Shown here piece by piece: positions 8,239 to 17,249 of a stretch of DNA of 64,000 nucleotides. The position numbers were made by a program, and so were the translations under genes. The notes under the pieces were generated by a model that worked only from the letters and a program-made list of their open reading frames with translations, searched no databases and was not told where the DNA came from. Each line of letters starts with the position of its first letter. Position 1 is the first letter of the stretch. The stretch spans positions 5,766,001-5,830,000 of the forward strand of contig CP152408.1 of the NCBI GenBank assembly GCA_038961845.1, read 5' to 3'. This DNA is from Xylophilus sp. GW821-FHT01B05 (GTDB lineage: Bacteria > Pseudomonadota > Gammaproteobacteria > Burkholderiales > Burkholderiaceae_C).

Positions 8239-8583
8239 ATGCTGCTGAATGACTGGGCCAGCGCCCTCTCCAACAACAAGCGCGCCGCCGGCGCACTGGT
8301 CGAGCACAACCCCAAGATGATCGAGGCCTTCCGCGCGCTCAACGCCGCGCAGGGCGCCACCGGCACGCTGGACGCCAAGACACGCGAACTGATCGCGCTG
8401 GCGGTGGCCGTCACCACCCGCTGCGACGGCTGCATCGCCGCGCACGCCGCCGCCGCGCGCAAGGCCGGCGTCACCGAGGCCGAGCTGAGCGAGGCCCTGG
8501 GCACAGCCATCGCGCTCAACGCCGGCGCCGCCTACATCTACTCCTTGCGCGCCATGGATGCGCTGGGCGACTTCAAGGAATGA
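8239..8583 (+). CDS. Carboxymuconolactone decarboxylase / AhpD-like protein
   Basis: 114 residues with the AhpD-type redox motif TRCDGCIAAHAAAARKAGV (CxxCxxxH) and the flanking helices ELIALAVAV and TEAELSEALGTAIALNAGAAYIY. AhpD-like proteins are thiol peroxidases or reductants of peroxidases; the family also includes true decarboxylases, which lack the CxxC pair. The pair favours a redox role. It starts 23 bp after the TTT binding protein, and its TGA overlaps the sulfurtransferase ATG (ATGA), so translation is probably coupled. A thiol-redox role would fit the sulfur genes next to it. Confidence 0.88.
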   Translation: MLLNDWASALSNNKRAAGALVEHNPKMIEAFRALNAAQGATGTLDAKTRELIALAVAVTTRCDGCIAAHAAAARKAGVTEAELSEALGTAIALNAGAAYIYSLRAMDALGDFKE

Positions 8584-9446
8584 CAGCCGTGACCTACGAC
8601 ACCCTCATCTCCGTCGAGCAGCTTGCCTGCGAACTCTGCTGCGCCAAGCCGCCCGTGGTGCTCGACTGCAGCTTCGAGCTGACCAACCTGCAGGCCGGCC
8701 AGCAGGCCTACGACGCCGGCCACCTGCCCGGCGCCCGCTACGTGCACCTGGAGCACGTGCTGTCGGCCGCCAAGACCGGCAGCAACGGCCGCCACCCGCT
8801 GCCCACGCGCGAGGCCTTCGCAAAGTCCATGGCCGATCTGGGCCTGGACGACGACACCCAGGTCGTTGCCTACGACAACGCCGGCGGCATGTACGCCGCG
8901 CGCCTGTGGTGGATGCTGCGCTGGGCTGGCCACCGGGCCGCTGCCGTGCTCGACGGCGGCGTTGCCGCCTGGAAGGCCGCCGGCCAGGCGCTCGCCACCG
9001 ATGCGCCCGCGGCGCGCTCGGCCGGTAATTTCAGCCTGCGCAGCCCGCTGGTCAAGACCGTGGACTACGCCGGCATCCAGGCCAACATCGCGAGCAAGGG
9101 CCAGCAGGTGCTGGACGCGCGCGCGCCCGACCGGTTCCGCGGCGAGAACGAGACCCTGGACCCGATCGGCGGCCACATCCCCGGCGCGCGCAACCGCCTG
9201 TTCAAGGACAACCTTGGCAGCGACGGCCGCTTCAAGCCCGCCGCCCAGCTGCGCCAGGAGTTCGACGCCATCACCGGCGGCCGGCCCGCTGCCGAGCTGA
9301 TCAACCAGTGCGGCTCGGGCGTGACGGCCTGCCACAACCTGCTGGCCATGGAGGTCGCGGGCCTGAAGGGCGCGGCGCTGTACCCGGGCTCGTGGAGCGA
9401 ATACAGCGCCCAGCCCGGCGCGCCCATCGCCACCGGCGCCCACTGA
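8580..9446 (+). CDS. Two-domain sulfurtransferase (3-mercaptopyruvate sulfurtransferase type)
   Basis: 288 residues with two rhodanese domains: an inactive N-terminal one (YDAGHLPGARYVHLEHVLS, VVAYDN) and a catalytic C-terminal one. The catalytic loop CGSGVTA, with the cysteine at residue 244, is the SseA/MST form; thiosulfate-specific rhodaneses usually carry a basic loop. It transfers sulfane sulfur from a donor such as 3-mercaptopyruvate to a thiol, forming a persulfide. It overlaps the AhpD-like gene by 4 bp and is followed after 8 bp by a TauE/SafE permease. This fits a route from persulfide through the MBL dioxygenase to sulfite export. Confidence 0.92.
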   Translation: MTAVTYDTLISVEQLACELCCAKPPVVLDCSFELTNLQAGQQAYDAGHLPGARYVHLEHVLSAAKTGSNGRHPLPTREAFAKSMADLGLDDDTQVVAYDNAGGMYAARLWWMLRWAGHRAAAVLDGGVAAWKAAGQALATDAPAARSAGNFSLRSPLVKTVDYAGIQANIASKGQQVLDARAPDRFRGENETLDPIGGHIPGARNRLFKDNLGSDGRFKPAAQLRQEFDAITGGRPAAELINQCGSGVTACHNLLAMEVAGLKGAALYPGSWSEYSAQPGAPIATGAH

Positions 9447-9454
9447 GCCTGCCC

Positions 9455-10246
9455 ATGACCACGCTGCTGCTGGGCCTGCTGATCGGTGCCGCCCTGGGCC
9501 TGACCGGCGCCGGCGGCGGCGTGCTGGCGGTGCCGCTGCTGATGGCCGGCACCCATGCGCCGCTGGCCGTGGTGGCGCCCGTGGCGCTCACCGCGGTCGC
9601 CATGGCGGCGGGGCTGGGCGCCGTGCTGGCCTGGCGGGCGCAGCGGGTGCGCTACCGCGCGGCAGCCTTGATGGCGGCCGTGGGCATTGCCGCATCGCCC
9701 GCCGGCCTCTGGCTGGCGCAGCGGCTGCCGGCCGCACCGCTGGCGCTGGCCTTTGCGGCAGTGCTGGGCTGGGTCGCCTGGAGCATGTGGCGGCGCGGCG
9801 CGCAGCCCGGCAGCGGTGATGCCGGCGCCCGCATGCCCTGCCGGCTGGACACCAGCACCGGGCGCCTGTTCTGGACCCTGCCCTGCGCCCGCGCGCTGGC
9901 GGCCATGGGGGCGGCGGCGGGCGCGCTCTCGGGCCTGCTGGGCGTGGGCGGCGGCTTTGTCATCGTGCCGGGGCTGCACCGCTTCACCGACATGCCGATG
10001 GAGGCCGCCATCGGCACCTCGCTGGCCGTGGTGGCGCTGGTGTCGGCCTGGGGCGTGGCGGCCTCGGCCGCCATGGGCCACCTGGACGCGCCCCTGGCCT
10101 GGCGCTTCGCGCTGGGCGCGGCCGGCGGCATGCTGGCCGCGCGGCGCGTGGCGCCGCATGTGCCCGCCAGCCTGCTGCAGCGCGGCTTTGCCGTGCTGGC
10201 GGCGGGCATTGCGCTGTCCATGGCCTGGACCGCGCTGCATTCATAG
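9455..10246 (+). CDS. TauE/SafE family sulfite exporter-like membrane protein
   Basis: 263 residues, about eight membrane segments. It has the two internal repeats of the family: LIGAALGLTGAGGGVLAVPLL near the start and LSGLLGVGGGFVIVPGL in the second half. TauE/SafE proteins export sulfite, sulfoacetate or related organosulfur anions. Its place directly behind the sulfurtransferase is context for a sulfite role; the substrate is not visible from sequence. An earlier in-frame start at 9308 lies inside the sulfurtransferase gene and is rejected. Confidence 0.88.
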   Translation: MTTLLLGLLIGAALGLTGAGGGVLAVPLLMAGTHAPLAVVAPVALTAVAMAAGLGAVLAWRAQRVRYRAAALMAAVGIAASPAGLWLAQRLPAAPLALAFAAVLGWVAWSMWRRGAQPGSGDAGARMPCRLDTSTGRLFWTLPCARALAAMGAAAGALSGLLGVGGGFVIVPGLHRFTDMPMEAAIGTSLAVVALVSAWGVAASAAMGHLDAPLAWRFALGAAGGMLAARRVAPHVPASLLQRGFAVLAAGIALSMAWTALHS

Positions 10247-10278
10247 ACGAATAAAGATTCCATTCACAGGAGACATCC

Positions 10279-11253
10279 ATGCGCACACGTGACCTTCTTC
10301 GCCGCACTGCCGCCCTCGTGGCCACGGCCAGCCTGCTGGGCCTGGCCGGCGTGGCCCACGCGGCCTATCCGGAGCAGCCGATCAAGCTGGTGGTCGGCTT
10401 CCCGCCCGGCGGCGGCGGCGACCTGTATGGCCGCACCATTGCCATGGCGCTCAGCAAGCACATCGGCCAGACCGTGATCGTGGACAACAAGGCCGGGGCG
10501 GGCGGCAACATCGCGGCCGAGGCCGTGGCACGGTCCAAGCCCGATGGCTACACGCTGATCCTCGCCATGAGCGGCAACTTCGGCAGCACGGTCCCACTGC
10601 GCCCCAACCTGCCCTACAAGGTGCCGGAGGACTTCGTGCCCATCGCGCAGTTGGTGGAGACACCCTTTGGCCTGATGGTCGGCAGCAACTCGAAAATCAA
10701 GACCGTGCAGGAATACGTGGAGGCGGCCAAGGGCGGCAAGCTCACCTATGCCTCCACCGGCACCGGCGGCGCGGCGCAGATCGTGATGGAGATGGTCAAG
10801 CAGCAGGCCGACCTCAACATCCTGCACATCCCCTACAAGGGTTCGGGCCCGGCGCTCAACGACCTGTTCGGTGGCCAGGTCGACAGCTTCTTCGCGCCCT
10901 ACACGCCGCTCATGGGCCAGATCAATGGCGGCAAGGTGCGATTGCTGGCGGTGAGCAGCGCCAGGCGTGTGGCCGCGTTGCCGCAGGTGCCCACGCTCAA
11001 GGAGTCGGGCATCGACGTGGTCATGACCCAGTGGTACGGCCTGGCCGCGCCGGCCGGCACGCCCAAGGATGTGGTCGACACCATCGCGCACGCAGTGAAG
11101 CTCGCCATGCAGGACCCGGAGCTGCTCAAGGTCTACCGTGCCGACGGCGCGCAGGAATCCACGCTCACCGGCAATGCCTTCCGCGACTTCATCGTGAAGG
11201 ACATTGGCAACTACAAGCGCGCGGTAGAGCGCGGTGGCCTCAAAGCCGAGTAG
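10279..11253 (+). CDS. TTT-family periplasmic substrate-binding protein (Bug type), second copy
   Basis: 324 residues: signal peptide ending VAHA, then AYPEQPIKLVVGFPPGGGGDLYGR, VDNKAGAGGNIAAE, STGTGGAAQIVMEM, IPYKGSGPALNDLFGGQVDSFF and QWYGLAAPAGTP. It is clearly a paralogue of 7229-8215, and the two have probably diverged in substrate. It has an AGGAG ribosome-binding site at 10268-10272, 32 bp after the TauE-like gene. No transporter membrane subunits lie nearby. Confidence 0.92.
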   Translation: MRTRDLLRRTAALVATASLLGLAGVAHAAYPEQPIKLVVGFPPGGGGDLYGRTIAMALSKHIGQTVIVDNKAGAGGNIAAEAVARSKPDGYTLILAMSGNFGSTVPLRPNLPYKVPEDFVPIAQLVETPFGLMVGSNSKIKTVQEYVEAAKGGKLTYASTGTGGAAQIVMEMVKQQADLNILHIPYKGSGPALNDLFGGQVDSFFAPYTPLMGQINGGKVRLLAVSSARRVAALPQVPTLKESGIDVVMTQWYGLAAPAGTPKDVVDTIAHAVKLAMQDPELLKVYRADGAQESTLTGNAFRDFIVKDIGNYKRAVERGGLKAE

Positions 11254-11323
11254 TGACACGTCCCTCAGGCCACCCTCGCCAGCGCTGGGCCCCTACCGCC
11301 CCGACCTCCGTAAGCTGATCGCC

Positions 11324-13627
11324 ATGAGCACGCACGACACGCCCGCCTTCCAGCCCCACAGCTCCCACTGGGGCGTGTTCTCCGCCGCCTGGGACGGCAG
11401 CACGCTGCGCGTGAAGCCGAACCCGGACGACCCGGACCCGAACCCGCTGATCGACAACTTCCCCGACGCGCTGCGCCACAAGGTGCGCGTGACCACGCCC
11501 ATGGTGCGCAAGGGCTGGCTGGAGCGCGGCCCGGGGCCGGACGCCGCGCGCGGCAGCGACGACTACGTAGCCATGCCCTGGGGCGAGGTGCTGGATCTGC
11601 TGGCCAAGGAGCTGCAGCGCGTGAAGGACCGGCACGGCGCTGGCGCGGTGTTCGGCGGCTCGTATGGCTGGTCGAGCGCGGGGCGCTTCCACCATGCGCA
11701 GAGCCAGGTGCACCGCTTCCTCAACACCACGCTGGGCGGCTACGTGCGCTCGGTCAACAGCTACAGCGCCGGCGCCTCCGGGCCGATGCTGCCGCATGTG
11801 ATCGGCACCATGGAAGAGGTGGCGCGCCGCAACGTCACCTGGGAGCAGGTCGTCGAGCACAGCGAGGTGGTGCTGGCCTTCGGCGGCATGGCGCTGAAGA
11901 ATTCGCGCGTGGCCTCGGGCGGCATCAGCCGCCATGTCGAGCGCAATGCCATGCGCGATGCGGCGGCGCGCGGCTGCCGCTTCGTCAGCATCAGCCCGCT
12001 GAAGAGCGACCTGCCCGACGAGGCGCAGTTCGAATGGCTGCCCGCCGTGCCCAACACCGACACCGCGCTGATGCTGGGCCTGGTGCACCAGCTCGTCAGC
12101 GACGGCACGCACGACCGCGAATTCATCGCGCGCTGCTGCGACGGCTGGGAGGTGTTCGAGGACTACCTCATGGGCCACAGCGACGGCCAGCCCAAGAGCT
12201 GCGCCTGGGCCGCGCCGATCTGCGGCCTGCCGGAGCAGCAGTTGGTGGCGCTGGCGCGCTCACTGGTGGGCAGGCGCGTGCTGGTGGTGGTGTCGCACTC
12301 GCTGCAGCGCGCCGAGCATGGCGAGCAGCCGGTGTGGATGGGCGCGGTGCTGGCCGCCGCGCTGGGCCAATTGGGCCTGCCCGGCGGCGGCTACAACTAC
12401 GCGCTGGGTACGCTGGCGCACTACGGCAAGCGCAACAACGCGGTGCCGGCCGCCGCGCTGCCGCAGGGCAGCAACGGCGTGAAGGACTTCATCCCCGTGG
12501 CGCGCATCAGCGACATGCTGCTGAACCCGGGCCAGCCCTTCGACTACAACGGCCAGCGCCGCAGCTACCCGCACATCCGCCTGGCCTACTGGGCCGGCGG
12601 CAACCCGTTCCACCACCACCAGGACCTGCAGCGGCTGGCGGCGGCCTTCCGCAGGCTGGACACCTTCGTCGTGCACGAGATCGCCTGGACCGCCACCGCG
12701 CGCCACGCCGACATCGTCCTGCCCTGCACCATGACGCTGGAGCGCGAGGACATCGGCGCCACGCCGACCGACCCGATGGTGGTGGCCATGCACCGCATCG
12801 CCGAGCCGCATGGCCTGGCCCGCGACGACTACGACATCTTCTGCGACCTGGCGCGCCGTATGGGCAGCCTGGAAGCCTTCAGCGAAGGCCGCAGCACGCG
12901 CGAATGGCTGGCGCACCTGTACGAGCGCACCCGCGCCGGGCTGGAAGGCCTGGGACTGGAGGCGCCCTCCTTCGACCAGTTCTGGCAGCGCGGCCAGCTC
13001 ATGCTGCCGCAGCGCGATGACGACGGCGGCATCCTGCGCGCCTTCCGCAAGGACCCGGCCGGCGCGCCGCTGCCCACGCCCAGCGGCAAGGTGCAGATCA
13101 GCTCACCTGCGGTGGCGGCCTTTGGCTACGCCGACTGCCCCGGCCACCCGGCCTGGCTGCCACCAAGATTCGCGCCGACGGCCGAGCACCCGTTGTGGCT
13201 GGTTGCCAACCAGCCACACACCAAGCTGCACAGCCAGCTCGACTTCGGCGCCCACAGCCAGGCCAGCAAACGCCAGGGCCGCGAGGTCTGCACGCTGCAC
13301 CCGGCGGCGGCGGCAGCGCGCGGCATCGGCGAAGGCGACATCGTGCGGCTGTTCAACGAGATCGGCGCCTGCCTGGCCAGCGCGCAGCTCAGCGCCGATA
13401 TGCGCGAAGACGTGGTGCAACTGCCCACCGGCGCCTGGTACGACCCGGTGCTGGACGCGCAGGGCCGCCCCCTGTGCGCGCACGGCAACCCCAATGTGCT
13501 GACGCGCGACATCGGCACCTCGTCGCTGGCCCAGGGTTGCGCGGGCCAACTGAGCACGGTGCAGGTCGAGCGCTACGAGGGCCTGCTGCCACCGATACGC
13601 GCCTTCGATCCTCCGCCACCAAAATAA
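11324..13627 (+). CDS. Molybdopterin oxidoreductase, BisC/TorZ-like (DMSO reductase family)
   Basis: 767 residues, cytoplasmic: there is no Tat signal and no N-terminal Fe-S cysteine motif, as in biotin sulfoxide reductase. The molybdenum-ligand serine lies in SVNSYSAGAS; cofactor-binding stretches include AYWAGGNPFHHHQDL, HEIAWTATARHADIVLPCT and, at the C-terminus, VANQPHTKLHSQLDFG and LPTGAWYDP. This group reduces S-oxides or N-oxides such as biotin or methionine sulfoxide. It lies 70 bp after the second TTT protein. It may act on an S-oxide of the island's substrate. The start is taken at ATG 11324; a longer frame begins at 11234 inside the upstream gene. Confidence 0.9.
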   Translation: MSTHDTPAFQPHSSHWGVFSAAWDGSTLRVKPNPDDPDPNPLIDNFPDALRHKVRVTTPMVRKGWLERGPGPDAARGSDDYVAMPWGEVLDLLAKELQRVKDRHGAGAVFGGSYGWSSAGRFHHAQSQVHRFLNTTLGGYVRSVNSYSAGASGPMLPHVIGTMEEVARRNVTWEQVVEHSEVVLAFGGMALKNSRVASGGISRHVERNAMRDAAARGCRFVSISPLKSDLPDEAQFEWLPAVPNTDTALMLGLVHQLVSDGTHDREFIARCCDGWEVFEDYLMGHSDGQPKSCAWAAPICGLPEQQLVALARSLVGRRVLVVVSHSLQRAEHGEQPVWMGAVLAAALGQLGLPGGGYNYALGTLAHYGKRNNAVPAAALPQGSNGVKDFIPVARISDMLLNPGQPFDYNGQRRSYPHIRLAYWAGGNPFHHHQDLQRLAAAFRRLDTFVVHEIAWTATARHADIVLPCTMTLEREDIGATPTDPMVVAMHRIAEPHGLARDDYDIFCDLARRMGSLEAFSEGRSTREWLAHLYERTRAGLEGLGLEAPSFDQFWQRGQLMLPQRDDDGGILRAFRKDPAGAPLPTPSGKVQISSPAVAAFGYADCPGHPAWLPPRFAPTAEHPLWLVANQPHTKLHSQLDFGAHSQASKRQGREVCTLHPAAAAARGIGEGDIVRLFNEIGACLASAQLSADMREDVVQLPTGAWYDPVLDAQGRPLCAHGNPNVLTRDIGTSSLAQGCAGQLSTVQVERYEGLLPPIRAFDPPPPK

Positions 13628-13670
13628 TAGCAATAGGCCCTTTATTCATAAGGGATACAGGCCTTTTTCT
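13621..13670. repeat. Short palindromic mini-element (copy 2), also a possible bidirectional terminator
   Basis: AATAATAGC is followed by GGCCCTT (13636-13642), a loop, AAGGG (13650-13654), GGCC (13660-13663) and a T-run. It includes the stop codon of the BisC-like gene and fills the gap to the convergent cupin gene. Confidence 0.65.
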
Positions 13671-14636
13671 TCAAGCATTCTGGTCCAGGAACGCAAACCC
13701 CATGGTCCGCGCGTGGTAGTGCAGGCCGCCGTCCTGCACGATCAGGAACTCGGCCCGCGTGCTGCCGCGGTTGTGGTGCGAATGGGCGGCGCCCGGTGGC
13801 GTGACCAGGGTGGCCCAGGGCTGCCAGGCGCACGGCGTGCCGTCGATGCGCGTGTGGCAATGCTCGCCCCGCACGACCAGTGTGATCGCCGCCGAGTTGT
13901 GGCGGTGCGGCGCCTGGTCGGCGCCCGACGGCAGGCTGTTGAGCGACAGCGTGAGCGTGGGCAGGATGTTGCGCCCCGCCTCCAGCGCGGCACTGGAGAA
14001 CACCACCGCCAGGCCGGCATTGCCCGCCTCCGGCGTGGCGGCGTGCACCGCGTCCAGCTGGCGCGCGATGTCGTCGGCGCGGTAGTGCACCGTGGGCAGG
14101 GCCGCAGGCACCGGGCGCGCGCGGCACAGGGCATAGAGCGGCTCGTCGGTCACGGCCCACAGCACCGCGTCCTGGCCCGCATCGGCGCCCAGCAGCCAGG
14201 GCTGGCCGCCAGCCAGGAAGAGCACATCGCCGGCCGCCCACCGCAGTTCCTCGCCGCCGCTGCGGCTCCAGCCACGGCCCTCGATCACGCGATAGATCAG
14301 GCCGCTGGCGCAGAAATCGGCAGCCAGCGTTTCGCCCGCGCGTATGCGGGCATAGCGCGCCAGCATCAGCGGCGTGGTGGCGGGAAAGCCGCCGCCCAGC
14401 GCGGGCGACTGGTCGCAGGCCCACCAGCCGGTGGGCGAGGCCGCATCCAGCGCGGCGGCGGCCTGCGCCGTGAAGGCCTGGGCCGGCACGGCGGGCAGCT
14501 TCACGTTGAAGGCGTTGGCCGAGTTGAAGTACCGGGCCTGTGCCTCGGCCGCATTGGCGGGCTGGGCCGCATGCTGCGCACCCATGGCGGCCAGCGAGGG
14601 ACGGGCCGTGCCGGCAGTGCTACTTCCAGAAGACAT
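13671..14636 (-). CDS. Cupin dioxygenase, gentisate 1,2-dioxygenase-like
   Basis: 321 residues in two cupin halves. The C-terminal half carries APHRHNSAAITLVVRGEHCH and TPPGAAHSHHNRG, the histidine pattern of gentisate dioxygenase-type iron cupins, and the chain ends LHYHARTMGFAFLDQ like that family. The N-terminal half has TPLMLARYARIRAGE and VIEGRGWSRSGGEELRW. Members cleave gentisate, salicylate, hydroxynaphthoate or similar rings beside a hydroxyl. It is the last gene of the ten-gene leftward operon and overlaps the upstream permease gene by 17 bp. The substrate is unknown; a hydroxylated aromatic or N-heterocycle would fit. Confidence 0.75.
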   Translation of the reverse strand: MSSGSSTAGTARPSLAAMGAQHAAQPANAAEAQARYFNSANAFNVKLPAVPAQAFTAQAAAALDAASPTGWWACDQSPALGGGFPATTPLMLARYARIRAGETLAADFCASGLIYRVIEGRGWSRSGGEELRWAAGDVLFLAGGQPWLLGADAGQDAVLWAVTDEPLYALCRARPVPAALPTVHYRADDIARQLDAVHAATPEAGNAGLAVVFSSAALEAGRNILPTLTLSLNSLPSGADQAPHRHNSAAITLVVRGEHCHTRIDGTPCAWQPWATLVTPPGAAHSHHNRGSTRAEFLIVQDGGLHYHARTMGFAFLDQNA

Positions 14637-15405
14637 AGCGCTTCTCCACGAAGTTGACGAGGCCGAAGAACAGCAGGCTGCCGGCCGAGGCCACGAAGAT
14701 CGCTGACCAGACCTGCACGAAGTCCACCTGCAGCACCGCCTGGTAGATGGTCCAGCCCAGGCCGCGCTGCGCGCCCAGCATCTCGGTGACGATGGCGACG
14801 ATCACGGCGCGCGTGGTGGACACGCGCATGCCTGCGGCGGTGAGCGGAATGGCCGCCGGCACACGGATGCGCCACAGGATGGCGGCTGGCCCCGAGCCGA
14901 AGCTACGCATCAGGTCGACCACGCGCGGGTCCACCCGCGCCAGCCCGGCCAGCGCATGCAGGAACACGGTGAAGCCCACCGCGATCGCCACCATGATGAC
15001 CTTGGAGGTGGGCCCTATGCCGAACCACAGCAGGATCAGCGGCGCATAGGCCACCACCGGCACCGAATTGAGCGCGGTCACCAGCGGCAGCACCGGCTTC
15101 TTCACCAGCGGCAGCAGGGTGAGCACGACGGCCAGCGCCAACCCGCAGATGGAGCCCGCAGCAAAGCCCGCCAGCGCCTCGAAGAAGGTGGTGGCCGCCG
15201 CCGGCCCCAGCACGCCGCGCTGCCGGCCGATGGCGGCCAATATGCTGCTGACGCTGGGCAGGATGTAGGCTGGCACGCCCAGCGCGCGCGTCAGCACCTC
15301 CCACAGCACGAAGATGCCCAGGATGCCGGTGGCGCCGCGCAGCACGGTGCGGGATGTGGCTGGTGCCGCCGCCACCGCGGTTGGCAGTGATGCAGTTGCG
15401 CTCAT
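14620..15405 (-). CDS. ABC transporter permease (second of pair)
   Basis: 261 residues with about six membrane helices and the BPD_transp_1 EAA-type loop (ALAGLARVDPRVVDLMRSFGSGPAAILWRIRVPAAIP). It belongs to the SsuC/ThiX group of importers. The ATG overlaps the stop of the preceding permease (TGATG). With the permease at 15405-16178, the binding protein at 16175-17191 and the ATPase at 18032-18940 it would form one importer. Confidence 0.92.
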   Translation of the reverse strand: MSATASLPTAVAAAPATSRTVLRGATGILGIFVLWEVLTRALGVPAYILPSVSSILAAIGRQRGVLGPAAATTFFEALAGFAAGSICGLALAVVLTLLPLVKKPVLPLVTALNSVPVVAYAPLILLWFGIGPTSKVIMVAIAVGFTVFLHALAGLARVDPRVVDLMRSFGSGPAAILWRIRVPAAIPLTAAGMRVSTTRAVIVAIVTEMLGAQRGLGWTIYQAVLQVDFVQVWSAIFVASAGSLLFFGLVNFVEKRYVFWK

Positions 15406-16178
15406 CAGAGTTCGCTCCGCCAGAAGACGATGCGGCGCTCCAGCAGCGCCACCACGCCGAAGAAGGAGGTGCCCAGCAGGCCCGCGGCCAATATGGCGCC
15501 CCATAGCGCGACCATCTGCTCGTTGTACATGGCCTGCAGCAGCAGCACGCCCAGGCCCACCGTATCGCCGAACCATTCGCCGGCGATGGCGCCCAGCAGG
15601 CTCAGTGTGCAGGCCAGACGCAGCGCCACAAAGATCTGCGGCAGCGCCGCCGGCAGCTGCAGCTGCCACAGCAGCTTCCAGCGCGAGGCGCCAAAGCTGC
15701 GCAGCAGGTCTTCCTGGCGCCGGTCCACCGCCTCCAGGCCGTTGAGGGTGTTGACCGTGACCGGGAAGAAGGTCAGGTAGAAGGCGATCATGGCCTTGGC
15801 CAAGATGGTGTTGCCCAGCCACAACACCACCACGGCGCCGAACGCAATCACGGGAATGGTCTGCGAGATCACGAACACCGGGAACACCAGCTCGCGCAGC
15901 AGGCGTGACTGGCGGAACACCACGCCGCTGGCCACGCCCACCACGGTGCCCACGCAAAAGCCCAGCAGGGTCTCGCTCAGGGTGCGCAGGAAGCCGGCGA
16001 CGTAGGCTTCGGGCGTGGCCGCCATGGACGCCAGGACCACGCTCAGGCGCGGCAGGTAGTGGGGCGATATCCCGCACAGGACCACCGCCCCTTCCCACAG
16101 CACGGCCACGGCCAGGATCAGCCCCAGGCCCTGCGCCACAGGCACCCAGGCGCGCCGCAGGCCGCTGCCGGCCGTCAC
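15405..16178 (-). CDS. ABC transporter permease (first of pair)
   Basis: 257 residues with a GTG start (16176-16178) overlapping the stop of the binding protein. Hydrophobic helices surround the cytoplasmic loop NTLNGLEAVDRRQEDLLRSFG...WKLLWQLQLPAALPQ, the ATPase-contact motif. It is clearly related to its neighbour at 14620-15405, so the channel is probably a heterodimer. SsuC/ThiX-type group. Confidence 0.92.
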   Translation of the reverse strand: MTAGSGLRRAWVPVAQGLGLILAVAVLWEGAVVLCGISPHYLPRLSVVLASMAATPEAYVAGFLRTLSETLLGFCVGTVVGVASGVVFRQSRLLRELVFPVFVISQTIPVIAFGAVVVLWLGNTILAKAMIAFYLTFFPVTVNTLNGLEAVDRRQEDLLRSFGASRWKLLWQLQLPAALPQIFVALRLACTLSLLGAIAGEWFGDTVGLGVLLLQAMYNEQMVALWGAILAAGLLGTSFFGVVALLERRIVFWRSEL

Positions 16179-17191
16179 GGCAGGCGGTCCTTCAGGTCGA
16201 TGGCCTTGAGGAAGCTCGGGTCGAATGCAGCGTTCAAGTCCACCGCCTTGGGCAGCGCCTTGTTGGCCAGCAGGAAGTCATGCGCGGTCTTGATCGCGGC
16301 CATGTCGATGTTGAACAGGCCCTCGGTCTTGGCCTTGCCGGCGGTCATCAGGCGATAGGCCTCGGTCAGCATGAATTCCTGGTGCGCGCGGTTGAGCGTG
16401 GGCGCGGCCTTCATGACGATGTCCACCGCCTCCTTGGGGTTGGCCATGGCGTCGCGCCAGCCGCGGATCGAGGCCTTGAGGAAGGCCTTGACCAGCTCGG
16501 GGTTCTTCTGCGCGGTGTCCTTCGACACGATCACGGTGTCGCGCGGGAAGGTCATGCCGAAGTCCTCGGCCACGAAGAGCTTGAGCTTCTCCGCGCCCAT
16601 GCGCTCGCGGATGGTGTACAGCTCGTTGTACCAGGTGGCGGTGACCACATCGATCTCGCCATTGACGAAGGGCGTGACGCTGACCTGCTGCGGCTGTATG
16701 TCGACCTTGGAGCGGTCCACGCCGGCGTTGGCCAGCATGCCGAACAGCACGTAGTTGGCGCCGGTGAACCAAGTGGTGGCCTTGCGGCCTTCGAAGTCCT
16801 TGAGCGTCTTGACCGGGCCGTCGGCGCGGGTGACGAAGACAAAGGGCGTGGTCTGGTGCGCCACGCCGACGGCCACGATGGGCAGGCCCTTGTCGATGGC
16901 ACCCATCACGCTGTCGGTGCCGCCGGACAGGCCGAAGGTGTCCGCGCCCGTAGCCACCAGGTTCTCGGTCAGCAGGTTGGGACCGCCGGGGTTGATGGTC
17001 AGGTCTATGCCGGCATCCTTGTAGTAGCCCTTGGCCTGCGCGTAGTAGAAGCCGGCGAACTGCGCCTGCGGCAGCCACTTGAGGCGCAGCGTGGCCTTGG
17101 CCAGCGGGGCCTGCGCCTGCGCCGTCAGCGTGGTGAGCCCCAGCATGGCGGCCATTGCCAGGGTGGTCAGGAAACGTCGCTTCATCGTCAT
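16175..17191 (-). CDS. ABC transporter substrate-binding protein, NMT1/ThiY type
   Basis: 338 residues: signal peptide (MTMKRRFLTTLAMAAMLGL, ending AQAQA), then ATLRLKWLPQAQFAGFYYAQAKGYYKDAG, the ThiY/NMT1 opening. Family members bind hydroxymethylpyrimidine precursors, riboflavin, nitrate or taurine-like ligands. The LKWLPQAQFAGFY form is close to the pyrimidine/flavin group, which suggests a heterocyclic ligand (inference). It lies 58 bp downstream of the class II aldolase gene and overlaps the first permease. Confidence 0.9.
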   Translation of the reverse strand: MTMKRRFLTTLAMAAMLGLTTLTAQAQAPLAKATLRLKWLPQAQFAGFYYAQAKGYYKDAGIDLTINPGGPNLLTENLVATGADTFGLSGGTDSVMGAIDKGLPIVAVGVAHQTTPFVFVTRADGPVKTLKDFEGRKATTWFTGANYVLFGMLANAGVDRSKVDIQPQQVSVTPFVNGEIDVVTATWYNELYTIRERMGAEKLKLFVAEDFGMTFPRDTVIVSKDTAQKNPELVKAFLKASIRGWRDAMANPKEAVDIVMKAAPTLNRAHQEFMLTEAYRLMTAGKAKTEGLFNIDMAAIKTAHDFLLANKALPKAVDLNAAFDPSFLKAIDLKDRLP

Positions 17192-17249
17192 GGTCGGCTC
17201 CGGTGGAGAGGGTTGGAAAACAGGAAACGCATGCGAGGGCTGGCCGCGC

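Noticed and set aside
13671..14636. Cupin as a mercaptosuccinate dioxygenase linked to the sulfur island
   Set aside because: The two-cupin layout and motifs follow gentisate dioxygenases; it lies in the other, oppositely directed operon.
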